Shown: piece by piece, positions 1-7,297 of the stretch
Layout of the letters: each line of letters begins with the position of its first letter
How positions within the stretch are numbered: the first letter of the stretch is position 1
Origin: Haloferax mediterranei ATCC 33500
GTDB taxonomy: Archaea > Halobacteriota > Halobacteria > Halobacteriales > Haloferacaceae
DNA length: 64,000 nucleotides
Assembly: GCF_000306765.2 (NCBI RefSeq)
Contig: NC_017941.2
Span: 992,001-1,056,000 of the forward strand
Direction: 5' to 3'
Position numbers and translations under genes: made by a program
The notes under the pieces: generated by a model
What the model was told of the DNA's origin: nothing
The model's database searches: none
What the model saw: only the letters and a program-made list of their open reading frames with translations

Positions 1-985
1 CCGGAACGATGGCAGCCAACGCGTAGAGCCACGTCGTCCACGCGTGTCCGAATCGACCGATGACGGCGAGAAGCGTGGTCGCGAGAAGGACCGAAGCCAC
101 CGGGAGGATGAGCGTCGTCGGCGACGACGAGGCGGCGACTTGCAGCGCGGCGATACTCGGGAGCGAGAGTGGAGACGACGCGAGAAGCGCCTGTACCGGT
201 GCACCCGTGTCTATCGAGAGGAGCGCCGTCACGAACTCTGAACCAGTTGTGCTGAGGTACCACCCGAAGCTACCGAGATACACGAGCAGTGAGGCGAGCG
301 TGAGTCCCCATCCGTACCAAAGCGGGTTCGTCGCGTCGCGCTCGGTCGTGGTTGTAGCTTCAGAGCGGTTTTTCTCGCGCTCGAACCGATTGGTCGTTCT
401 CCCGCCGCCGGTTCGCGACGCTCGGCGGTTAGTGTCTGATGACCGACGGTTGGTTTGAGTTCGGGACGACCCGCTGGACGACCCAGTTGACGAGGATGTC
501 GACCCTGCGGACGATGACCGCGAAGCTGTGGTCCGCGAGGATGAAGCACGGGACGACGACTGATTCGGCGTAGATGACCGGGCCGATGAGGACGACGAGG
601 ACGAGGAAGTGGAAGACGAAGCGGACGACGAGGATGAGGAAGCGGACGATGAGGAAGACGACCCCGAAGAAGACGAGCGGGCGTTTGTGTCGGTTGTATC
701 TGTACTCTCTTCCTGTCCGGCCTGCCCGGGGAACTTGAACTTGGCTAGGCCATCGAGCCGTTTTTCGACGTACTTCCCGTGACCCATCCGGTCGTAGTCG
801 GCGCGTTCTGCCTCGTCGGTGAGGACTTCGTAGGCCTTTCTGACGGCGGTGAACTGCGCTGGCGCTCGCTCGTCGTCGTTGACGTCGGGATGGTACTCCC
901 GCGCCTTCTGGCGAAAGGCTTGCTTGATTTCGCCCCTCTCGGCGTCGCGTTCGACCCCGAGGAGTTCGTAGAAGTCCACCGGCAT
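1..985 (-). CDS. Membrane-anchored J-domain (DnaJ-like) protein, C-terminus cut by window edge
   Basis: The start at 985 gives an N-terminal J domain of about 70 residues containing the HPD motif (residues 32-34) that stimulates Hsp70/DnaK ATPase. A KFKFPG segment near residue 82 leads into a very serine-rich linker (roughly residues 102-185), encoded by long TCG/TCC/TCA/TCT runs. An Arg/Thr-rich part follows, then at least two hydrophobic segments, so the protein is probably membrane bound with a cytoplasmic J domain. There is no zinc-finger or substrate-binding domain of classical DnaJ. The reading frame is open to base 1, so the real C-terminus lies outside. It is divergent from the MBL gene at 1133. 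The J domain is clear; the client and partner are unknown. Confidence 0.85.
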   Translation of the reverse strand, partial: MPVDFYELLGVERDAERGEIKQAFRQKAREYHPDVNDDERAPAQFTAVRKAYEVLTDEAERADYDRMGHGKYVEKRLDGLAKFKFPGQAGQEESTDTTDTNARSSSSGSSSSSSASSSSSSASSSTSSSSSSSSARSSTPNQSSSRASSSRTTASRSSSAGSTSSSTGSSSGSSRTQTNRRSSDTNRRASRTGGGRTTNRFEREKNRSEATTTTERDATNPLWYGWGLTLASLLVYLGSFGWYLSTTGSEFVTALLSIDTGAPVQALLASSPLSLPSIAALQVAASSSPTTLILPVASVLLATTLLAVIGRFGHAWTTWLYALAAIVP

Positions 986-1029
986 TCGATGTGCGATTCG
1001 ATGCAACGACGGCTTTTGAATGTACCGGG

Positions 1030-1048
1030 CATATCAGCGTTTGATATG
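1030..1048. promoter_or_regulatory. Perfect 7-bp inverted repeat in a divergent promoter region
   Basis: CATATCA and TGATATG arms flank a 5-base spacer (GCGTT). The repeat sits between the divergent J-domain gene (start 985) and the MBL-fold gene (start 1133). It is a candidate operator for a dimeric regulator; that role is inferred from symmetry and position only. Confidence 0.35.
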
Positions 1049-1132
1049 TCTCTCCACCCTCGGTGTTGACGGGTCACTGACACCGCCGAGTTCCTTCGGA
1101 ATAATCATGAACCTCCACGGCCAGATGGCCGC

Positions 1133-2119
1133 ATGGAACGAATTCGGCTCGGAAACACCGTCTTCGAAGGCCGGAACAACGCATACCTCATCCCCGGCGA
1201 CCGACCGACGTTAGTCGACGTCGGCGTCGCGACGGATTCGGTTCGGCACGACGTTCGAGACGGCTTGCAGGCGGCCGGGTACGAGGTGTCCGACCTCGAA
1301 GCAATCGTCCTCACGCACTGGCACGCGGACCACACCGGCTTGGCAGGTGAACTACAGGCTGAAAGTGGCGCGTCAGTCTACGTCCACGCGGACGACGCCG
1401 GTATCGTTGCTGGCGACCCCGAAGCGCTCGCCGAAGAGCGCGATATCCGCGACCGCCGCTTCAGCGAATGGGGAATTCCCGATGGCCCGCTCGACGAAGT
1501 GACCTCGTTCCTCGACGGCCACGACGAACTACAGGGCGACCGCGTCGATGTCACCCCGGTCGAAGACGGCGACCGAATCGCCGCCGGCGACGACGAACTC
1601 GAAGTCGTCCACTTCCCCGGCCACGCCGCCGGGTTGAGCGCCTTTGCCTTCGACGGCGACGACGGCCGCGAGGCGTTCGTCGGCGACGTGATTCTCCCGA
1701 AATACACGCCGAACGTCGGCGGCGCGGACCTCCGGGTCGACCGACCGCTCGAAACCTACCTCGACAGTCTCGCTCGCCTCGCCGACCAGAACTTCGCGCG
1801 GGCGTGGCCCGGTCACCGCGACCCCATCGACGACCCGGCAGAACGAGCGCGCGTCATCGCCGAGCACCACCGCGAGCGCACCCGGCGCGTCCTCTCGGTG
1901 CTCGACGAACACGGCCCGGCGGACGCATGGACCGTGAGTGCCCACCTCTTCGGCGACCTCTCGAACATCCACATCCTCCACGGTCCCGGCGAGGCGTTTG
2001 CCCACCTCGACCACCTCGTCGCCGAGGGCGTTATCGAGCGCGACGGCACCGAGTACGTGGCGGCCGCCGGCGACGTTGCAGTAGACGAACTCGTCCCTGT
2101 ACCCGAGACGAAACGTTAA
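1133..2119 (+). CDS. MBL-fold metallo-hydrolase with C-terminal helical domain
   Basis: A 328-residue cytosolic protein of the metallo-beta-lactamase superfamily. The zinc motif HWHADHTG is visible near residue 62, a later metal-binding His lies in HFPGHAAG, and an Asp lies in FVGDVILPK. A final metal His lies in the WPGHRDP segment. The C-terminal ~80 residues look like the winged or helical extension seen in glyoxalase II and LACTB2-like hydrolases, which act on thioesters or RNA. The substrate cannot be assigned. It lies 26 bases before rpoL in the same direction. The ATG at 1133 is the first start that keeps the family's beta-strand beginning. Confidence 0.85.
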   Translation: MERIRLGNTVFEGRNNAYLIPGDRPTLVDVGVATDSVRHDVRDGLQAAGYEVSDLEAIVLTHWHADHTGLAGELQAESGASVYVHADDAGIVAGDPEALAEERDIRDRRFSEWGIPDGPLDEVTSFLDGHDELQGDRVDVTPVEDGDRIAAGDDELEVVHFPGHAAGLSAFAFDGDDGREAFVGDVILPKYTPNVGGADLRVDRPLETYLDSLARLADQNFARAWPGHRDPIDDPAERARVIAEHHRERTRRVLSVLDEHGPADAWTVSAHLFGDLSNIHILHGPGEAFAHLDHLVAEGVIERDGTEYVAAAGDVAVDELVPVPETKR

Positions 2120-2145
2120 AACGCCGCTGGAGGGAACGGAGAGCC

Positions 2146-2436
2146 ATGGAACTGCGGGTCATCGACAAGACCGACGAGGAACTCCGCATCGAAATCGGCG
2201 GCGAGGACCACACCTTCATGAACGTGCTGAAGGGTGAACTCCTCGAGACCGAAAGCGTCACTGCGGCCACCTACGACGTGAACCCCGAACAGTCCGGCGG
2301 CCAGACGGACCCCGTGCTCTCTATCAAGACGGAAGCGGGCGTCGACCCCCTCGACGCGCTCGGGGAGGCCGCCCGCGGCGTACAGAACACCGCCGAAAAC
2401 ATCACTTCGGCCTACGAAGCCGGTATCGACGCCTAA
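2146..2436 (+). CDS. rpoL: DNA-directed RNA polymerase subunit L (Rpo11)
   Basis: A 96-residue protein matching the archaeal RpoL/eukaryotic Rpb11 family, which forms the platform heterodimer with subunit D for core RNA polymerase assembly. The typical order is visible: an N-terminal strand, then DHTFMNVLKGELL around residues 22-34, then the AAYDVNP-like turn, and a long C-terminal helix. Open reading continues upstream inside the MBL gene in another frame, but only the ATG at 2146 gives the family's length. A T-rich stretch directly follows the stop and the next gene is convergent, consistent with termination here. Confidence 0.95.
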   Translation: MELRVIDKTDEELRIEIGGEDHTFMNVLKGELLETESVTAATYDVNPEQSGGQTDPVLSIKTEAGVDPLDALGEAARGVQNTAENITSAYEAGIDA

Positions 2437-2443
2437 TCTACGG

Positions 2444-2461
2444 ACTTCTCTCTTCGTTTCT
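2444..2461 (+). terminator. Pyrimidine/T-rich terminator candidate after rpoL
   Basis: CTTCTCTCTTCGTTTCTC follows the rpoL stop codon by a few bases in a convergent intergenic gap. Archaeal termination commonly uses T-rich non-template stretches; there is no hairpin. Confidence 0.4.
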
Positions 2462-2529
2462 CACCCGCTGAGCGACGCGTCTCTGTGTGTGCCTTTCGCG
2501 TAGACGCTGTTTCCGTTGGTCGCGCCCGC

Positions 2530-3126
2530 TTAGTCGGCGTGCCCGTGGCCCTGCGCACTGTGTCCACCTTCTGAGCCGCCGGGTCCTTCGTAGTTCATCT
2601 CACCCGCCTCGATGCGGACCTGCAACCAGTTTTCCATCGGAACGAGCGGACACTCGTACCGTGGAGAGTACGCACAGAACGGGTTGTACGCGTAGTTGAA
2701 ATCAAGGACCCACCGGCCGTCGTCGGTCCGGTCGGACGCTTCGAGGTCGAGATACCGGCCAGCACCGTAGGTCTCGTTCGTGTTCGTCTCGTCGCGGAAG
2801 GGGACCCAGAGCCGGTCCTCGTCGGGAGTCGAGCGGTAGGCGTCGAGAGCGTACGTCTCCCCGTCGAGTTCGAACGCGAAGCGGCCCCAGACGAGGTATT
2901 CGCGCTCGCCATCGGTCGACGTCCCGATGGTGATGGTTTCGGGGTCGTCGTACTCCTGTAGTTCGAGTTCGTATCGGAGGTTCGAGTCGGGGTCGAAGTA
3001 ATCGAGACCGTCGAAGTGTTCGCGCTGGTCTGCCGGAATCGGCGAGTGGGTATCCGTGGCGAGAAAGCGGTCCTTCTGCTCGCGGTGTTTCCGGAGTTCT
3101 GAGAGCCAAGAAGCGTCGTGGGTCAT
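2530..3126 (-). CDS. DUF1684-like protein
   Basis: A 198-residue soluble acidic protein. It begins with a WLSELRKHREQKD helix and has the conserved layout of the DUF1684 family: a F-D-L--Y-P segment near residue 40, a WGRFAFELDGE strand near 90, RLWVPFRDETN, then a DFNYAYNPFCAYSP motif near 155. The family has no established biochemical role. The C-terminus ends in a Gly/His-rich tail (SEGGHSAQGHGHAD) that could bind metal. The open frame extends far upstream through the polypurine tract and hisF, but only the ATG at 3126 starts the family domain. Confidence 0.75.
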   Translation of the reverse strand: MTHDASWLSELRKHREQKDRFLATDTHSPIPADQREHFDGLDYFDPDSNLRYELELQEYDDPETITIGTSTDGEREYLVWGRFAFELDGETYALDAYRSTPDEDRLWVPFRDETNTNETYGAGRYLDLEASDRTDDGRWVLDFNYAYNPFCAYSPRYECPLVPMENWLQVRIEAGEMNYEGPGGSEGGHSAQGHGHAD

Positions 3127-3227
3127 CGCGAATCGAGATTTGTCGCCAGATGAGGTTAAGATTGGTTCCGACTGCGCAGGGGACGCACGACCGCAACAGG
3201 AGGGAATGCGCGGAAAATGCCCGCAGC

Positions 3228-3356
3228 AGGAAGGGGGAAGAGGAAGGGGGAGAGGAAGGGGGAAGAGGAAGGGGAAGAGGAAGGGGGAGAGGAAGGGGGA
3301 AGAGGAAGGGGAAGAGGAAGGGGGAGAGGGAGAGGAAGAGGGAAGAGGAAGGAGGA
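3228..3356. repeat. 129-base uninterrupted polypurine tract with 37-bp tandem duplication
   Basis: Every base on the plus strand from 3228 to 3356 is A or G, built from GGAAG, AGGAAGGGGG and GGGGAGA blocks. A 37-bp unit is repeated perfectly in tandem at 3246-3282 and 3283-3319, and a third partial copy begins after it. The tract lies in the 278-base gap downstream of hisF and upstream of the DUF1684-like gene, so hisF read-through RNA would be all C/U. Such mirror-type polypurine DNA can form triplex (H-DNA) and slips easily; both statements are general knowledge, not shown here. Confidence 0.9.
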
Positions 3357-3404
3357 CGGAAAAGGGAGCGTAAAAAACGACCGAACAGAAAGGAGTGGCT
3401 TTCC

Positions 3405-4217
3405 TTACAGACGAACCGGCACGTCGTGGTCGTCGAGGTACTCCTTTACGTCCTGAATCGAGTACTCGTCGAAGTGGAAGATAGAGGCGGCGAGACCGGC
3501 GTCTGCACCGGCTTCGGTGAACACCTCGTGCATGTCTTCGGGACCACCACACCCGGAGGAGGCGATAACGGGCGTCGAGACGTTGTCGCAGACGGCTTTC
3601 GTCAGCGGGATGTCGTAGCCGTCTTTCGTTCCGTCGGTGTCGATGGAGTTGATGAAGAGTTCGCCAGCACCGCGGGATTCGGCCTCGCGGGCCCACTCGA
3701 CCACGTCGACGCCGGTTCCTTCGCGGCCGCCCTTGACGGTGCATTCGAACCAGCATGATTCGCCGTCGACGTCGGCGTAGAACTCGCCTTCTTCGTCGTA
3801 GCGGCGGCGGGCGTCGACCGAGATAACGATACACTGGCTTCCGAAGGACCGGGCACCCTTCTCGATGAGGTCGGGATTCTCCAGCGCCGCGGTGTTGATA
3901 GAGACTTTGTCGGCACCGGCGCGGAGCGTCTCTTTGATGTCGTCGCGGGTGCGGATGCCGCCACCAACGGTCAGCGGGATGAACACCTCGTCGGCGACGT
4001 TCGAGACGGTGTCGAGCATCGTCTCGCGGCCGTCGGCGGAGGCCGTGATGTCGAGAAAGACGAACTCGTCCGCGCCCGCCTCGTTGTAGCGTTTGGCCAT
4101 CTCGACGGGGTCACCCGTGTACTTCAGGTCCTCGAAGTTGACCCCGGTATAGACGGCCGGATTGCCGTCCTCGTCGAGGTCGACGTCGATACAGGGGATG
4201 ATGCGCTTCGTGAGCAT
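3405..4217 (-). CDS. hisF: Imidazole glycerol phosphate synthase cyclase subunit HisF
   Basis: A 270-residue (beta/alpha)8 barrel enzyme of histidine synthesis. It takes ammonia from HisH and PRFAR to make imidazole glycerol phosphate and AICAR. The start [13 protein letters not shown] carries the catalytic Asp near residue 11. The phosphate-binding TVGGGIR loop lies around residue 80, and the [12 protein letters not shown] segment near 175 holds the second catalytic Asp. SSGCGG near 205 is the second phosphate loop. HisH is not in this window. No other his gene is adjacent. AICAR made here would feed PurH, encoded at 52013. Confidence 0.97.
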   Translation of the reverse strand: MLTKRIIPCIDVDLDEDGNPAVYTGVNFEDLKYTGDPVEMAKRYNEAGADEFVFLDITASADGRETMLDTVSNVADEVFIPLTVGGGIRTRDDIKETLRAGADKVSINTAALENPDLIEKGARSFGSQCIVISVDARRRYDEEGEFYADVDGESCWFECTVKGGREGTGVDVVEWAREAESRGAGELFINSIDTDGTKDGYDIPLTKAVCDNVSTPVIASSGCGGPEDMHEVFTEAGADAGLAASIFHFDEYSIQDVKEYLDDHDVPVRL

Positions 4218-4360
4218 TCGTTACCGAATCGTTGGCGAAAGAGCCGTTTCACCGTTTCGACTACGGCAGGTGGCTCCACTCGGCGCGTCCAGCCCGTGGA
4301 AGTGGCCGCTCTGGCGGCGGTGGCGCTACACTGATACCGCTCTCCGGACTTGTCAGTGGC

Positions 4361-5005
4361 ATGGATGCATCGACTCTCTTCCACCTCCACTACCACGTTC
4401 CCGATGTCGAATATGCGGCCACGGTCCTCTCGTCGTTCGGCATCACGCCCGCAGCGCGCTTCGGTTCGGTCGACGGCGAATCGGTCGCGCTGGAACCCGA
4501 CGAGAATGCCCCACGCGACTTCCGACTTCGGTTACAGACGAACCGCGGCGGCACAGCCGACGTGACGCTCACGCCAGCGCCGCGACTGGCGTTCGACCAC
4601 TTCGGCGTGATAGTCGACGACATTGCGGCGGTCGTCGAGCGGGCCGAGGCGCGCGACTGGTCGGTGACTGAAAACGAGCGCCGGACGTTCCTCGTCACCC
4701 CGTGGGGCTTCCGAATCGAACTCCAGTCGCCCGACAGCGACCTCGTGTCGGAACTCGGCGACGCGACCGACTGCCACTTCCGCGAAGTTTCGTTGGTCGT
4801 CCCGGTGGAGGCGCGCGACCAAATAGACCGGGCGATTCGGACAGTCGTCGGCGATGTGTCGAACCTTCGGGTCGTCCCCGTGCGCGAGTCGACTCCCGCA
4901 GTGACGGGGGCACTTCTCGGCGGGAGCGAAGTCGAGACACAGCGGTTCGATATGCGGTCGCTGGTCGAAGATGCGGATGGGACGGGAGACCACGCGAGGC
5001 CGTAG
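4361..5005 (+). CDS. VOC-superfamily (glyoxalase/dioxygenase-fold) protein
   Basis: A 214-residue soluble protein. The ATG at 4361 begins LFHLHYHVPDVEYAATVLSSFG, a typical first beta-alpha unit of the vicinal-oxygen-chelate fold with a possible metal His. A second unit begins at FDHFGVIVDDI near residue 87, and WGFRIELQS supplies the usual C-terminal Glu of the half-domain. A third, weaker unit follows. The substrate cannot be assigned. The frame is open upstream to 4232, but that part is Arg/Gly-rich and unlike the family, so it is probably not translated. It is convergent with the GH13 gene, whose stop is 12 bases away. Confidence 0.7.
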   Translation: MDASTLFHLHYHVPDVEYAATVLSSFGITPAARFGSVDGESVALEPDENAPRDFRLRLQTNRGGTADVTLTPAPRLAFDHFGVIVDDIAAVVERAEARDWSVTENERRTFLVTPWGFRIELQSPDSDLVSELGDATDCHFREVSLVVPVEARDQIDRAIRTVVGDVSNLRVVPVRESTPAVTGALLGGSEVETQRFDMRSLVEDADGTGDHARP

Positions 5006-5017
5006 TCGCAGTGGAAT

Positions 5018-6817
5018 CTACGCGAGGTCGTAGACGCGGGCTTCCCACGGGCGAAGCGTCGTCTGCTCGACCGACTCAATGTCGGCGTCGTAGTTGGAGA
5101 TGAGTAGACTCGCATCGGTCCCGACGAGGTCCGCAGGTGGCTCGAAGACCGTTTCGTCGCCGCCGAAATTGAGAACGACGAGCAAGGTATCTGAACGCCC
5201 TTCGTCCGTCTCCAGCGTCCGCGTGTAGACCCACAACCGTTCGTGGTCGGAGAGACGGAGGTCGTAATCACCGTAGACGAGCACGTCGCGCTCCTTGCGC
5301 AGCGAGATGAGGTCGCGGTAGTAGTGCCAGATAGAATTCGGGTCGTCTCTCGCGTCCGCGGCGTTGATTTCGTCTTTGTTCGGATTGACCGGCATCCACG
5401 GCGTCGTGTCGGGGTCGGTAAAGTCCGCGTTGGGCGAGTCGTCCCACTGCATCGGCGTTCGGGCGTTGTCGCGGGTTCGGTAGCGGACGAGGTCCATCAC
5501 GTCTTCGTCGGCGAGTCGCCCCGACCGCTGGGCGGCGCGGACGTTCTTGATGGTGTCCACGTCGCGTACCTCGTCGAGGGAGTCGAAGGGATAGTTTGTC
5601 ATTCCCAGCTCCTCGCCCTGATAGATGTATGGCGTTCCGCGGAGGGTGTGCAGAAGCGTCGCGAGCAGTTTAGCTGACTCCGTTCGATATTCGCCGTCGT
5701 CGCCGAAGCGAGAGACCATCCGCGGTTCGTCGTGATTGTTGAGAAACAGCGAGTTCCAGCCATCGTCGGCGAGTCCTTCCAGCCAGTGGGACATCGACTC
5801 TTTGAGTTCCCGCGGCGACCACTCGTGATAGGACCAGCGACCGGCGTCTGTCATGTCGAGGCGCATGTGGTCGAACGTGAACACCATGCTCATGCCGTCG
5901 CCGTCCTCGCCGACGAAGTCTTTCGCCTGTTTGACGGTGAGGTCGGCCATCTCGCCGACCGTCATCGAATCGGTTCCGGCGAGCACCCGGTCGTAGATTT
6001 CCGAGAGATACTCGTGAATACGCGGGCCGTTGACGAACTTGTCCGCACCGCGGACGATAGCCGTCGGGTCGTCGCTGTCGGGTAAGCCGTCCGGCTTGGA
6101 GATGAGATTGATAACGTCCATTCGGAACCCATCGATACCCCTGTCGAGCCACCACTCCATCATCTCGAACATCTCTTCGCGCAGGGCTTTTGTCTCCCAG
6201 TTCACGTCGGGCATTCGCTCGTCGAACAGGTGGAGATACCACTCACCGGTGCGTTCGTCGTAGGTCCAGGCGGGGCCGCCGAAGAAGGATTCCCAGTCGT
6301 TCGGCGGAACCTCGTTCACCCCGTCGGGCGTGTCGTAGTCGTCGGGGTCGAGGGTGGTTCGGTTGGGTGACGCGGCAACCTTGTCGGGGTCGCGTCCTTC
6401 ACGCCACCAGTAGTAATCGCGGTACTCGCTGTCTTTCGCCGACTGCGACTTGACGAACCACTCGTGTTCGTCGGACGTGTGATTCACCACGAGGTCCATG
6501 ATAAGCCGGATATCGCGCTCGTGGAGCGCGTCGCGGAGCGCCTCCCAATCGGCCATCGTCCCGAACTCGTCCAAAATAGCGCGGTAATCCGAGATGTCGT
6601 ATCCGTTGTCGACGCCGGGGGATTCGTACACCGGATTCAACCAGACGCAGTCCACGCCGAGGTCGTCGAGGTACTCCACCTTCTCGATGATGCCCGGGAT
6701 GTCGCCCACGCCGTTACCATCAGAATCGTTGAAGCTTCGCGGGTAAATCTGGTAAACGACGGCCTCTTTCCACCAGCGGCGCTCGTCAGGTGGGCGTCGA
6801 GAGTTCACATAGGCCAT
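5018..6817 (-). CDS. GH13 alpha-glucosidase / oligo-1,6-glucosidase
   Basis: A 599-residue glycoside hydrolase of family 13, exo-acting on short alpha-glucans, with no signal peptide, so cytosolic. It starts WWKEAVVYQIYPRSF and has the conserved regions in order: DLVVNHTSDEH near 100, GFRMDVINL with the nucleophile Asp near 233, VGEMADL with the acid/base Glu near 287, and NNHDEPR with the transition-state Asp near 362. QGEELGMTN and WDDSPNADF are typical of the oligo-1,6-glucosidase group. A TATA-like ATTTAGG at 6831-6836 is too close for a leaderless ATG at 6817 but fits an in-frame GTG at 6808, so the true start may be three codons later. Confidence 0.93.
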   Translation of the reverse strand: MAYVNSRRPPDERRWWKEAVVYQIYPRSFNDSDGNGVGDIPGIIEKVEYLDDLGVDCVWLNPVYESPGVDNGYDISDYRAILDEFGTMADWEALRDALHERDIRLIMDLVVNHTSDEHEWFVKSQSAKDSEYRDYYWWREGRDPDKVAASPNRTTLDPDDYDTPDGVNEVPPNDWESFFGGPAWTYDERTGEWYLHLFDERMPDVNWETKALREEMFEMMEWWLDRGIDGFRMDVINLISKPDGLPDSDDPTAIVRGADKFVNGPRIHEYLSEIYDRVLAGTDSMTVGEMADLTVKQAKDFVGEDGDGMSMVFTFDHMRLDMTDAGRWSYHEWSPRELKESMSHWLEGLADDGWNSLFLNNHDEPRMVSRFGDDGEYRTESAKLLATLLHTLRGTPYIYQGEELGMTNYPFDSLDEVRDVDTIKNVRAAQRSGRLADEDVMDLVRYRTRDNARTPMQWDDSPNADFTDPDTTPWMPVNPNKDEINAADARDDPNSIWHYYRDLISLRKERDVLVYGDYDLRLSDHERLWVYTRTLETDEGRSDTLLVVLNFGGDETVFEPPADLVGTDASLLISNYDADIESVEQTTLRPWEARVYDLA

Positions 6818-6905
6818 AGTTCCGCACGGGATTTAGGTCTGTGTGTCGCCACAGACGCGCCGACGATGGTCGAACGCTGCCGTCGCAGGACGACGGTTAG
6901 GTGCG

Positions 6906-6913
6906 TTTTTGTA
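6906..6913 (+). promoter_or_regulatory. TATA-like box of the small membrane protein gene
   Basis: TTTTTGTA lies 23-30 bases before the ATG at 6936, the distance expected for a leaderless haloarchaeal transcript. Confidence 0.45.
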
Positions 6914-6935
6914 CCGCGAACCCGTCGCGTCGCGT

Positions 6936-7109
6936 ATGAGCGACGACCACCACGCGGGCGACCACGACCACGATGACCACCAGTCCGGCGAGGACGGCCG
7001 AGTTACCTCTCCGATGCAGGATTTCAGCATGGGCCAGGTCACGACCGGCGTTCTCGTCCTCGCCGTCGGTCTCGCCGTCACGTTCGGGTTGCCCCTGATT
7101 CTCGCGTAG
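6936..7109 (+). CDS. Small His/Asp-rich single-span membrane protein
   Basis: A 57-residue protein. The first ~25 residues are dominated by His and Asp (repeated HDHDDHQ-type clusters that could bind divalent metal). A MGQVTTG turn follows, and residues 38-56 form one hydrophobic span ending in LILA. Short proteins with this His/Asp head and single anchor are common in haloarchaea, but the function is unknown. It stands alone, divergent from the GH13 gene and convergent with purL. The ATG and the TATA spacing agree on the start. Confidence 0.7.
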   Translation: MSDDHHAGDHDHDDHQSGEDGRVTSPMQDFSMGQVTTGVLVLAVGLAVTFGLPLILA

Positions 7110-7223
7110 AACCGGCAGTTCGAACGACTTCAGCTTTCTCTCCGTTTTTCTGCCGCGTCGCCACGCCAGTGTCTCGAAGACGGATACGGAAAGAGTGGCA
7201 GAAGCGGGTAGATGCGGGGTAGA

Positions 7224-7276
7224 AGCGGAGACAAAGATGGTGGTCGAAACGAGGACAGAAACGGAGACAAAGATGG
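7224..7276. repeat. Purine-rich direct repeat downstream of purL
   Basis: The 15-base core CGGAGACAAAGATGG occurs twice, near 7226-7240 and 7262-7276, inside an A/G-rich stretch spanning about 7196-7290. On the minus strand this is a C/T-rich run directly after the purL stop, so it may act as a purL terminator. The convergent small membrane protein gene ends at 7109. Confidence 0.6.
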
Positions 7277-7297
7277 GGCAGAAAGAGGGTTTTCGAA

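Noticed and set aside
1468..2145. In-frame extension of rpoL into the MBL gene
   Set aside because: The extension is Arg/Pro-rich shadow of the MBL gene; RpoL length and its own ATG fit 2146.
3056..3758. Long Arg/Glu/Gly-rich open frames across the polypurine tract
   Set aside because: They arise because the tract has no stop codons on the plus strand; the rest is antisense to hisF or the DUF1684-like gene and shows no protein family.
2530..3834. 434-codon minus-strand frame running from hisF through the polypurine tract
   Set aside because: Only the part from ATG 3126 has a recognisable domain; the upstream part is Arg/Pro/Ser-rich shadow.
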